The notes beneath the pieces were generated by a model. It ran no database searches and was not told where the DNA came from. It worked only from the letters and a program-made list of their open reading frames with translations. A DNA stretch of 64,000 nt from Uloborus plumipes. Taxonomy: Eukaryota > Arthropoda > Arachnida > Araneae > Uloboridae. The position numbers and the translations under genes are program-made. Of the stretch, positions 37,101 through 49,100 are shown piece by piece (the first letter of the stretch is position 1; each line of letters starts with the position of its first letter). The stretch lies in assembly GCA_038373865.1 (NCBI GenBank), contig JAXGGA010001602.1, positions 1 to 64,000 on the forward strand. The letters are read 5' to 3'.

Positions 37101-40100
37101 AAATCTGGTGGAGCCGTCTTTCTTTCGGACCAAGACGATAGGGGATGCCCAAGGACTGGATGAGGGTTCGATGACGTCATTCTCCTACATCTCTTTTACG
37201 AGGATCTCAACCTCTTCCTTCTTGGCGAACGGTAGTCGTCTTGGATGCTGCTTGATAGGGGGATGATCTCCAGTGTCAATCCTATGCTGCGCTAAATTCG
37301 TGCGACCAACATCTTCGGGTGTAGATGAAAACACCTGCTTGAAGTCGTCCACCAATTTTTCCGCAGCGTATCTTTGATCCTTCGATGATGCTGCACTCCC
37401 AATTAATTTCGAAGTCAAGGATTCGGAAGACACAGTCTCGGAGGAATCAATTCTTCTGATGATGCAGTTTACGGGAGCACAAGTTGCCAACACTTCTCCT
37501 TTCTTGATGTTCCTCGGTCTTTCACTTACATTGGCGACTCTCACAGGAACTGCATTCCTTGAAAGGTCCACAAGCGCAGATGCCACCAGTACTCCTTTTG
37601 GGCTATTATTCTGGTTAGGATATTCAATGAGGCCGAATTTAAAGCTGTTGTTTTCCTTGATGGAGCCAGGTATTAGTATTTCTGATCTTGGGGGAATCAA
37701 TAAATCTGTTTGGGCTATTATTTGATGAGCGGATTTTAAGTTATTTTCAGCATTGAAAATTGCTATGTCTTCCCTCATTGAGTGCAGCTCATTATTTTTA
37801 AAGTCTATAGAAAAATCAAATTTTCTCAAAAAGTCCAGTCCGAGAATGAAGGGATCAGTAATGTCAGCGACGAATGCCGTGTGATGGTAAGTGGCACTCC
37901 CGAACATTATTTCTAAGTTCACTTTTCCTTCAATCTCGATTTTGTCACCTGTCACAGTTTGGAGAGTTACGCAGGGCGGCGTCCATAAGATCTTGAGTCC
38001 AAATTGATGAGCCACATCAGTCCTAATGATGGTAACGTTGGCTCCTGTGTCCACAATCATTTCGCAGGGAAACCCATTCACATATGCGTAAATGAAGAGT
38101 CCGTTGCAGCCACCACTTCTTGAGGAAATCTGGAAAACTTTGGGATGGGGCTCATTCCAATTTGGCGACCTCTGCCCCGCGAGATTGCCATTGCTTAGTT
38201 TTCCTGAGCCGCAGAGGGAGAGGTGCTCTTCCCTCCTGTTTCTTGGCGGGCTTCGCAGTTCTTTCGTACGTGGCCCTCACCACCACATTTCCAGCACTTC
38301 AGTGGTTGTCTACTTCGGTCTTTACGAGCCGTAATCTTCTTCAGGGTCCCCGAGATCTCGTTGATTTGTCGCTTAATTTCCGAGAGACAGTTTGAGTGCG
38401 AATCCGGAGCACTCACTTCCACGCCCCTGATTGAATGGCGATCCTTGGGGGACGTTTGTTGTGCAGCCTCGAACTTCATTGCGTAGACCAGACCGGATTT
38501 AAGATCTTTGATGTCCGCCATCCGGAGAGCCATCTGAATTTCTGGACTTCGCACTCCGTCTATGAAGTAGTTCAGGGCCAGACCATCGCGAATATCCGAA
38601 GGACAGTTTGAGAAGGCGAGATGGGAAAGCCTCTCAACGTCTGCTGTAAAAACTTGCAAAGTCTCTCCATCCCTCTGGAGTCGGGATTTGAGCTGAAGTT
38701 GGCTGAATTCTTTTTGGCATGCTTCGCCAAAGCGAAGCTCCAAGGCCGATGATAAGGCATTGAAGTCGCGGTGCTTGTCCTCTGGGAAGGTCTGTAGTAT
38801 GTCGGCTGCATCCCCTCTCAGCGAGGCTGCAAGGTGACAGGCTTTTGTGGAAGAGTCCCAGGAGTTTGCTTCTGCAACGATGAGGAACTGATTCTTGTAA
38901 ATATTCCACGAGGTCTTCCCGTCGAACGTGGCCAGTTTGATGAATGGACGAGAAGTTCCAGCTGCAGCTACACAGTCACTTGAGTTGTTGGAGGATGCTG
39001 ATAATTTCGATTCAAGTTCTTTAATTTTCTTTTCCACATTGTTTTCTACTGTGGTGATTCGATCTTCAACGCTGTCAACTTTCTCTTCTAGAGCCTCCAC
39101 TTTATTTTCCATATTGGTAAATTTACTTTCCACCAAACTTTTCATTGACGTTAGATCGCTTTTAATTTCTTCAGCTAGATCCTTTTTTAATTGTTCTTGA
39201 TTAGTAGCCAGAGTCGCCATATCACTCTTAAACTGTTCCTGGTTAGTAGCCATAGTCGCCATATCATTTTTTAATTGTTCTTGATTCGCAGCCATGTCAT
39301 TTTTTAATTCACTTTTAACAGCGTTGATCGCATCAAGGAGTTTTTTTAGTTGTTCCTCCATTGCTCGAATAATCACCATAAAATTCTGAAGTCAAAAAGT
39401 CCTTAGGAAGAAAAGTCCGAGTTCACAGATAATTCCAAGAAAGTCCTTGAAGATGCCCCACGTTGGGCGCCAAAATTGTAACGAGTCCGTAGCACCTTCA
39501 ACTTTCTTCAAATGAGCAGTCCAATCTTGAGGAAGTAACTATAAATTTATTTACAAGTATGTACACTATTTACAATAAAGCGGGAAACAATTGCTAAACA
39601 TCCAGCAATTAGGTAGCAAAACAGTACACTGTACTCTCAACAGTAACTCAGCACCACGTATCAAACGTGAACAGTAATTAAGCAATTACAAAAGCAAAAC
39701 AACCATTCGCCAAGCGAACGAAAACGAGTCACCAGATCAAATCTGAAAACAACCGACTGACTGTGTTCAAGGCCAGCTATTTATACTCGAAACGTACTTT
39801 CGATGATGTTCCAGCAAAATCCGGAGTATTCCAAATCATTCATAACTTGAAATAATCCATTGAGAAAGTTCTAGCAATAAAAAGAAAAAGAAAACACTCC
39901 GAGCGAAAAATGTCTTCACGCTTATTAAATGCAGGGCAAGTGTAAAAACTACAAAACGTTACAGGGCCGGTATACAAGTGATAAAAGTGATATCTTCAGA
40001 TACTTTTGCAACATGACGTCCGATAAAACCAAAACTAATGAAAATGATGCAAGGCAGGAAAAACAACAACTATTTACAAGATTTGTAACAATATGAAATT

Positions 40101-43100
40101 CACTTGTACCTGATTCCTGTTTAATGGCATTACACAATGAAGACTGAGTGCCTGGTGTTGTTCTTGCCATAATTTTGCTGGATTGCAAAGTCTCTTCTTC
40201 CATATCAAATCAATTCATTTTCAATAATTCACAATTGAACATTATAAACAGGAAGCAGATGCTTTAAAATCCAGAAAAATGATGGCAAGAACAACACCAG
40301 TCACTCAGTCTTCATTGTGTAATGCCAATAAACAGGAATCAGATACAAGTGAATTTCATATTCATTTTCAACATTATAAGGATAGAACGTACTACACAGA
40401 TGAAGAAAATCAAGCTGTTGCAACATCATGGACCCTCAAATTCTTTCTCCTGTCCAGACTTTGAAAATGTTGTCCATGTGCCCATAAGTGCTATTATTTC
40501 GAAAGTAGTCCCTAGTAGAAATGGAAAAGGAATGATTTTTAACCTCTCAAAACAAGACATAGAATAAGACAACCGTCACTTTTAAATAACATTTCGCTGT
40601 TTGCAATAATTCTGTATTATATATCCCCAGGAGCCATAGGCATTGCAATAAAGTGGTAAGAGTGTAAAAAGTCTTCCATTTTTCCATAGATCCCATTGCT
40701 GTCCCGTTCTGAAAATTTTACCACATATACACTACATTAGGAAGTAATATATATATTTTTTTTCAGATTAAAAAAAAAAAATACACTTTTTGAAATATTC
40801 AAGGTCAAATAATGCTTCTGGTGACCTTGAAATATTAACATTACATAACTTTGTCAAATTATATATCATTTGAAAGCTTGTTTAAAGAGCTTTACAATGA
40901 CATATAAAAGACTCTAGCTGTAACAGAAGCTGAAAAAATTAAATCTTTGTATGTTCGAAATTTCACTTTTTGCCATTTTTTGCGTTTTTTAAGGGGTTTC
41001 ACACAAAAAACACATAGCCGTATTTAACCCTATAATTTGTTTTGAAATTGGTGATGGTCAAGTTTTGAGTCTTGTTGATTTCACATGGAATGACCCATAC
41101 GGTAAAAGATTGCAACAGTGATTCATTTTGTTCTTTCAGTTTTAAATTTAATACTACTGCAGTGTTTTTGCTGACCAGTAGCGAGGCCTCAAGTCATCGA
41201 ACGATTCGCCGATGACCTGAAGGCAAATCTCGTTTTGCACTGGAAGAATTAAAGTTTTTAAAATTTTATTTTCAGATTATTTTTTCGGAATTATTTAATA
41301 TTCCAAATAATTTTATTTTAGTGGTGCCATCTGTTGAGTAAACGATTAGGCGTGACCTTCACTCATCGCTACAGATATCGCATCGGTTTTGTGTGTGCGC
41401 GCGCAAGTTTTTTCCCTTGTCAGCCATTTCAGCCAATCAGATTCTTTCACAGCTTCCCTTACATGTAGTAATAAGACTCATCGGCGATGACCCGCGGAAA
41501 TTTTGTTTTTACTGGCAACTCTCAGTTTTGGCGGATCGTGGGGGTTGGATGGGGAGGGGTAGAGATTTTTTTCTCCTGTTTCGTTCATTCTTTTTTATTT
41601 TTTTTTTCAATTCGGTGCGTCACATTTTCCAAAAAAAGGGGTTGCGGTTAGAAAAATATTGTTATCTTACGATGGCGCCTATATGAGCTCGACGGGTCGA
41701 AGACAATATTGTTTGCAACGGTAGTTTTGCATGGGGAAAACACTGTTACCTTTTGTGTTTTGGAACTTCATCGAACTTTCAAAAACGAATATATGTGTGC
41801 GTGGTTTTGTTTTTTTACTCTCTCTTTTTAGTTTCAATAATAAATGTTTTTCATAAAAAGTAGTGCTCGTTGCCGTTCGAGCTTTGCATTTCAGCAAGCT
41901 TGAACTTTTCAAATTGAAAAAGAAGCATATGTGAACCAAGATTTTTACAAGGTTAGTTGAATTTTTTAATTACTATTTAGTTTTAAAACTCATAAAAACA
42001 ACATGAATGATTTTTATCATTTCAAAGTGTACTTCATTTATGTGTGAGGAGAATTTCCTGCTTTAACGGAAATAAAATTTTCGAAAACTGAAAAATTAAA
42101 TTTCGGAAACGGCAGCCCAAAATTTTCAGAAATTTCTTATCACTAACACGCCTGAGCGAAACATATGGTCTGGTATATTTCTTTAGGGACCTGAAAGTTA
42201 GCGATGACTGACGCTTGAAGTCACGCCTCGCTACTGTTGCTGACTGTATGTTTGTAAACTCTAGCTTAAAAAATTAATTAATTAAAATAAAGTTACAAAT
42301 CCATGTTCATCTCCATGAAACTTTTATACCCAACATCATTTATTTAATCATTAAAAAAAAACTTCATAGTTGTCAAAGTAAAAACTATTTTGTATTTAAA
42401 GGTTGGAGCACAATTGATTTCCAGAGCTGGTGGTTTAATGAGTTTAGCTAAGTTGCCATCTACAACTGTACAAGTTCTTGGAGCACAAAAATCTTTATTC
42501 AGGTTTGTTTTTATGATTATATCCTTTTTTATGTAGTTTTGGCATTTTTTATTTATTTTCTGCCTTTTCATATGAAAAACATAAATTTTTAGTGGTAACA
42601 CACAGTTATCATTATTTTTTCTTTTGAAGTGAATTACGTTTTTTAGTTGAGTAAGCATGTAGAAAATGCCTGATGCTCTGCAATTAAGTTCATTTTAGTT
42701 TTGAAGTTTTAGTTTAGAACAAATATTCAAATTTAATGCTGTTATGAAACTTTAGTAAACCACATTGTGAAACGTTGTGGACATCCCCAATTTATCACAT
42801 CAAACGGCAAATGGCTGACAAAAGTGTACGGGTAAATGGTTTTCTATGTAGTTTTGAAAAACTTACTTTTTATGCAATACGATTTTCTTTTGCTCATACA
42901 GATAAATCACTTTTCGTTATGTGTCCTGAAAAATTGGAAGATACTAAATGTTTGGCGCGTCAGTAATAAACTGATTGTGACTCTGAAATTTATTCTTTCC
43001 TTTTTTAAACATAAGTAATAAAATCGGGTTGTTTTCAAGTATCTGAATTCACTGTTGTTTTAACTATAACTGTTTGATTCATATTTTTCTAATTAACATT

Positions 43101-46100
43101 TGAAATACTTTTGTTATTCCTTTTGCTTTTTTTATTGATTTTCTTTTTTTATCCGTGAAGCTAGTAAATATTTAGGTGGGGGTCCAGGAACGCCTGGCTT
43201 TTGGGAACCAGATATAGTCATTGCAAAAAGAACAAGGTTCTAGTAATTTGAAATGTTTAAAGTGTGTTTTATGCATAAAAATGTTTCTATGTAAATAAAT
43301 ATGCCCTATTATTTATTAAACTTAAAATTAATTCTAAAATCTCAACTTTAAACTGTCTAATCTACTGAAAATGATGGTAATTTCAAATAGTTATAGATGC
43401 GTAATAGATAGCATAATAACATATTGTGATGTTACATCCTCATTCCCTCCCCATTTTTGTCATACAATACAACATTAATATCATTTTTGTTTTGTCTGAC
43501 AAGTTACTTATCTTGTAGGGTAAAGCCAACATATGACTCATCAAAGTTTGGAATTTTGAGTGAATGTGAAGCTATAAAAAGAACGAAGAAATTAAGTAAA
43601 AAACTTAACATTGGGAGACTTTTAGCTAATAAATGTGCTCTTGCATCTAGAACTGACTGCTTTGTTGGTAAGGTTTTATTTATTTTTTTAAATTATGATT
43701 TTACATGTGACAAACAAAGCTTAATTTAGTAGAGTACGTTTACATTAAAAGTTGTTCAAAGTGGGAATTCATTTTTTCTTTCAAATTTGAAACTCACTGG
43801 AGTGCATTTGTGCACATTTTCCCCCATCAAAATATTTTTTAATTTTCATATGTGATTATTATTATTATTATTTTTTTTTTTTTCGAATTTAACACATGTA
43901 TTTGCACAGCATTTTGCCCCCTCACCTTTTTTGCTTGTAATCTTCCCTATTGCATAAATTTATGCATTTTCAAAAACAATAAAAATAATTAAGTTCAGCT
44001 CTGCTTATCAAAATTGCACATCTCTTTCACTTTTTCATGAATGATATCACTTTAAATGTAAACAATGCTATTACTGTAATTCCATTCAAATCATTTAATG
44101 TAGGGTGAGTTCTGGTAAGTGCGTCCACGGGGTAAGTGCGTCCACTGGGAATTATATGAACACTGTCTTGAAATGGCTTCTGCAACACATCGACTATGTT
44201 AGATAACTGTCTAATGATAATTTCAATAGGTAGAATTCAGGCCTGGATTCAATAGACGAAACACAATCAGGGATAACTTAAATGTCTTCAAAAAAACTCT
44301 TAAGTAAAGATTGAGAAGGTTTTGTTTCAGTTTCTCTTGTAGTCATACCGAGCAATTGAAGTCAAGAAATGCAAGTTGTTTCTTTTAAGTAATAACTACT
44401 AATAACATACATGGGGTATTTTGATCAAATACTCTAACTAAAATTTGTTTATATGACGGTACGCACTTTCCCTTTCTTTAAAGTAAGATGGGGGTAAGTG
44501 CGTACCATTAAGATGGGGCAAGTGCGTACCACTATCATGACGCATATGCGTACTATTATGCGAAGCAAGTGCATACCATTATGATGAGGCAAGTGTGTAC
44601 CATTACGTGGAAAATCCGACTCTCGTAATTCACCTTTAATTTTGCTTATAACTCTTTTATAAACCGATTATAAATCCGACGTCATTTCCATCAAGTATTT
44701 ATATTAACATTGAATGCGGCATAAGATTTCAATTTTATTCATTACTTCTGAAACATATTGGCTTTTAGATATCAGTCAGTAAATTTTTCGTTGAAAATAG
44801 CGATCATGAGCTATACTTAATTTAAACCAGAATGACAAATGAAGCAATGAAATTAAGTGAAACACTAAATAAGAAACCAACTGATTCAAACAACGAAGGT
44901 GGAGTAATGAATAAATTATATTTAAGAAAATTAAAGAACACCTTGTGAAAAACTATTTGAATGTACAAGAAAAAAAAAGTACAAGTATCACATCATGATC
45001 AATTATTCTCTTTTTTTGCTCTTTATTTTGTGTTTTTTCTTACTGCTGCTGATTCTAATAAGAAAAATATTTTAAAACCGTATTTATTAAAAAAAAAAGA
45101 AAGAAAAAAAACGAATTGTTCACTCAGGTCACCTAACGATCTACTATACAAATAGAATTAAAGAAAATCACAGGGGTACGCACTTACAACAAAGCTATTG
45201 GACGCACATGCCTCATCTTACATTTAAGAAGGGGTAAGTGCGAACCCTGGCTTAAACACAGACTGATTCATGTATTTAACCAAAATGAACTATGTAGACT
45301 ATGAGTGATTATTACTAAATAAAAACAACTCACATTTGCTCACTTGGTCTTATTAAAAGGACAGAGGAAGAATCACAGACACAACTATCTCAATCTTCAA
45401 ATCACAGTTGTTCGCAAGACACGTGGAATATCACTGATTGCGTTTCATCCATGCAAGCAAGTGCTGATCTCTAGTATTAGGAATTATCCCAAGGCAACTA
45501 CCTAACATATTTAATATGTGCCAGAAGTTTTTTACTGCTCATATTCACATAATTTAAGGTGGACGCACTTACCCCGCTAGGTAGGGAAAGTGCGTACCAT
45601 AGAATAGGTGTCATAAACCAGGTCACAAAACCTATTCTTATGGTTTATTTGACATATTATATGCTTGAAAATCTTAGTAAAGGATCTGGAAAGAAAACTA
45701 AAAAAAATTGTGAGTGTACAAGATTTTTCAACAGAGCAGCATCCCTGAGAACATGAACTTTGCAAAAAAGGGTACGCACTTACCAGAACTCACCCTAATT
45801 CAATTCTTTTGTCATAACTTTAAAGTCTTGCGAACGAAAAAAAAAAAAAAGGGGGCTGTAAGGATGAAATATTATATTCACAGTTAGTTCTGCATCTAGT
45901 TGCACATTTCCCTTCTTATGTGCAATTTAATGTTCCAAAATGGCTCTTTATTTATTTATTTATTTTTTTTTTTGTGACATTCTAAATTATCGACCACTTT
46001 AGTAATATTCAACTTCTTTGGTTATCTTTAGTAATGGCAACTAAAATCAAGTGCCGAGTTCATTTAGGTCAGTGGTTCTCAACCTTTTCACGGCTAACGC

Positions 46101-49100
46101 CCCCTTTACGAGTGAAATTTCTTCCAACGCCCACTTTATATTAAAGGTGAGGGGGGTGCGAAACGAGGTTTAAAGTTTAAAATATTTGCCTTCACAAAAT
46201 TTTACAAAACGGTTTAAAAAGATATATTTTTCCTCATTAGTCATTATTAGAAGTAAATGACGAATATAGAAATAAAAAAACAAATCTAGGATTAAAAATA
46301 TTTTGTTTTTAAAAGAATAATAATAAAATATATTGAAATAAAATATAAATAAACAAGCGAAAAAAATTTTTTTCTCAAAAAATGAAGGAAGCAATTAGAT
46401 GCAATAAAAATAAACACGCAAAGCATTTTTGTCTCATTCAGAATATAAAAGGACCATTAAAAAATATTTGTTAGTTAGATATTTGCTCTTGGTGGTTTAA
46501 AGCCAGTTTTCTCACTGTCGGTTTAATATTTTTTGTAAAGTGAAGGCGCAAGTCATCCTCATTCGACGAGGTAGGAAGAGGGGAAGACAATTAAAAAATT
46601 TTTGGCGATAGCTCACGGATAAATGCTACTAATCTAATGTCTCTTTGCAGCCAAAATCCTAATGATTGTTAACATTCCAGAAACCAGCTTTTCAAGTTTC
46701 AGTGGTTGAAAGTTCCACCAATTTTTACTGATACTGAACAGCTGCGGTCTCAATATTTTCAAAAGGGTTCTTGGCCCATTGAGGAACGTTCGGAGACAAA
46801 AATACCCTCAAAACGCTCAGAGAAGTCTTTGTGCAAAGAATGAAGATGTTGGCAAAAACGTGAGCATCATCGAAGTAGACTTCACTAAAAATAAACCATA
46901 AACGTAAATTAACACGTTCAATGCTGACCTCATGACAATGGTAACCACCATCGGGCTGAAAAAATTTTGTTCTCTAACTTACCAATTCCACTCCATTTTT
47001 AATCTAGAAAAAGGGGAAAAAATTAAAAATTGTTTTTTAAATATTCAATTGTGAAAACTTAAAGTTCTCCTCCAAGAGAACAGCCGCCTGCTACGTGAAC
47101 CTGTTGCCGTCCTTCCAAGAGTTCATGCGCTTCCAACGTGTTAATGAAGTGAGCAAAAGCCAAAGTTAAAAAAGGTCAAACAAAAGTCAAACTGAGCGAG
47201 CACTGTAAGCATTGCAAATACGATTGCAAGGTAAAAATTTAGGAAAATAACTAAACCGAGGAAAATAGCCAAATTGCACGAATGCCCCGGCCCTTCGAGA
47301 TATTTTGGATATCTTTAGGGTAGACTTACATTCTCATAGGTACTAAACCACCTTATGCGAACACGGTGAAAGAAAATTACGAAAGGCAAAAAACAAAATT
47401 GATGACGTTGAAAGTTCTGCCTAAAACGCTATTTGTGGGAGGCACTCGAATGCAATTGTGAAACTTTTTTGTAGTATTTTGAATCCTCCATTAAATTCCG
47501 GCAATAGATATTGAAATCTGGTATCCTAAACGGGGAATTGTTCAGTCTGAAAACCAGTTTCGTTTAGCAACAATCAAAATAGGCGACTGAAACTTGAGAA
47601 CTTAATTTGACTATTTTAACCCGCAGATGAAGGACGATATTTTTTCATGTATGATAATTACTAAAAAAATGCGTTATTAAAACTATTTAACAGTTACTAG
47701 AAATTAAATTGCTATGCTAAAAATAATCAATCAACAGTTCAGCTAAAAAATAACCAAACGATTGGGGGGGGGGGGGGGCGGAATGCTTTTGAATTTAATT
47801 TAATTATGTGTGATCAAAATTAGCCAAAGTGGCTAATATTAGATAAAACCATGCAAACCTGATAGCAACTGCGATTTATTGTAACGGTTCTTCATTAGAT
47901 AAAGCTGGACTGCGGAGAGATGGCAGGTGACCTTGCAGTGGAAACTGACAGCTTTATTTTGTAATAAGTAGCGTCAGAGTAATCAAGCAGGAAGTAAAAA
48001 TTCTTATGTACGAGTAAGTAAAAAATAACTTTTGACACTGATTCTTCCTACTTCAAAATGAAAGAGGTCCGTTTCCGCTTCAAAGTCATCCGCCAGCTTT
48101 CCGTGGTCAAGCTACGACATTCTGTCTCAATATTGTCGGACGCAAAAGATCACTAAAAGTTAAATTGCTACAAAAAAGAAAGACAGAGAGAAAAGGAAAA
48201 AATATATAAGCAAAAAAGCTAAACTATTTTAATAAATACAGTCACCTCCGAAAAACGCAAAGAAATAAGTTTAAAGATTCCAGAGCGCATAAGTTTATTT
48301 TATCGTAGACACAATAAGTTGGATTCTTATTTAATGCAAAATTTAATTGTAATTTTTAAAATCAAAATAAATTCTAATACATTTATTGTCATCTGACTCC
48401 CAAATTTTCCCACCGCCCCCCTATCGCCCAAAATATACCCACCGCCCCCCTACTGCCCAAAACATGTTCACCGCCCCTCAGCATCTTCCCACCGCCCACA
48501 GGGGGGCGGTACCGCCCCCGTTGAGAACCACTGATTTAGGTGATTCTGGCGATTCCTGTTAATCCAAAGATATATAAGTGCGGTTAATTCATTTTTCTTG
48601 AAAAATTGTCAATAATATTTTGGAAATGAGTTTTAAAACTTTTCTCTATTTCTTTTAATTCTTAATACTTCATGTTTATTCACAAATTTTGTTGATTGTT
48701 TCTACTACTTTGTAGTGTTGCTTTTCAATGAGTTGCATTTTTTATTGTTTATCTCAAAAATAAATTTTGTTTTTTAAGTTTTTTCAACCTTCACTTTGAT
48801 CATTTTTGGAGCGACTGTTTTATTTATAATATATTTCTCATTTATAGTTAATAAATACATTTTGCAGGTAAAAACACAAGTAAATATTGCCAGATTTGGA
48901 ATGAGGAAATTGAAAAACGAATTAAGTTTTATGATAAATTCAGCAAGTGGAAGAATATTGATGAAATTTCTGAAAATGATAAGGTATATTAGAGTGCTAG
49001 AAACTGTTGTATAAATTTTTTCTATGTATCTAACAATGGCATAAAACTTAATAGCTACTGTATATATTTTATATACTTATTTTGTTTGTTTTTTCTTTTA

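Larger units (their letters stand above)
33760..40090 (-). mobile_element. Ty3/Gypsy LTR retrotransposon, nearly intact
   Basis: It is complete from LTR to LTR on the minus strand: 5' LTR (39,477-40,090), tRNA-Lys primer-binding site, gag, pol in the -1 frame, polypurine tract and 3' LTR (33,760-34,373). ATAT is duplicated at 33,756-33,759 and 40,091-40,094. The LTRs are each 614 bp and differ at about four positions by eye, so insertion is recent. There is no env frame. The domain order protease, RT, RNase H, integrase is the Gypsy (Metaviridae) order. It is antisense to the NOP56-like gene, within intron 6 and within the fold-back element. Confidence 0.95.
32883..41096. mobile_element. Long fold-back (TIR) element split by a Gypsy insertion
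   Basis: The ends are GGGTCATTCCATGTGAAATC (32,883) and the complementary TTTCACATGGAATGACCC (to 41,096). If the nested LTR element and its ATAT duplication are removed, about 1.9 kb remains, and most of it is one long imperfect inverted repeat. For example, the stretch after 40,091 (CACTTGTACCTGATTCCTG) pairs with about 40,325-40,360, and 33,480-33,755 pairs with about 40,363-40,560. The loop lies near 40,190-40,260. No transposase was seen. A clear target-site duplication was not found. A lone related end may lie at 19,817. Confidence 0.8.

Noticed and set aside
43156..43236. Extra exon between exons 7 and 8 of the NOP56-like gene (acceptor GCTAG, donor GTTCTA)
   Set aside because: It fits the phase, but joining 42,502 directly to 43,519 aligns better with NOP56 in length and content, and the GTTCTA donor is weak.
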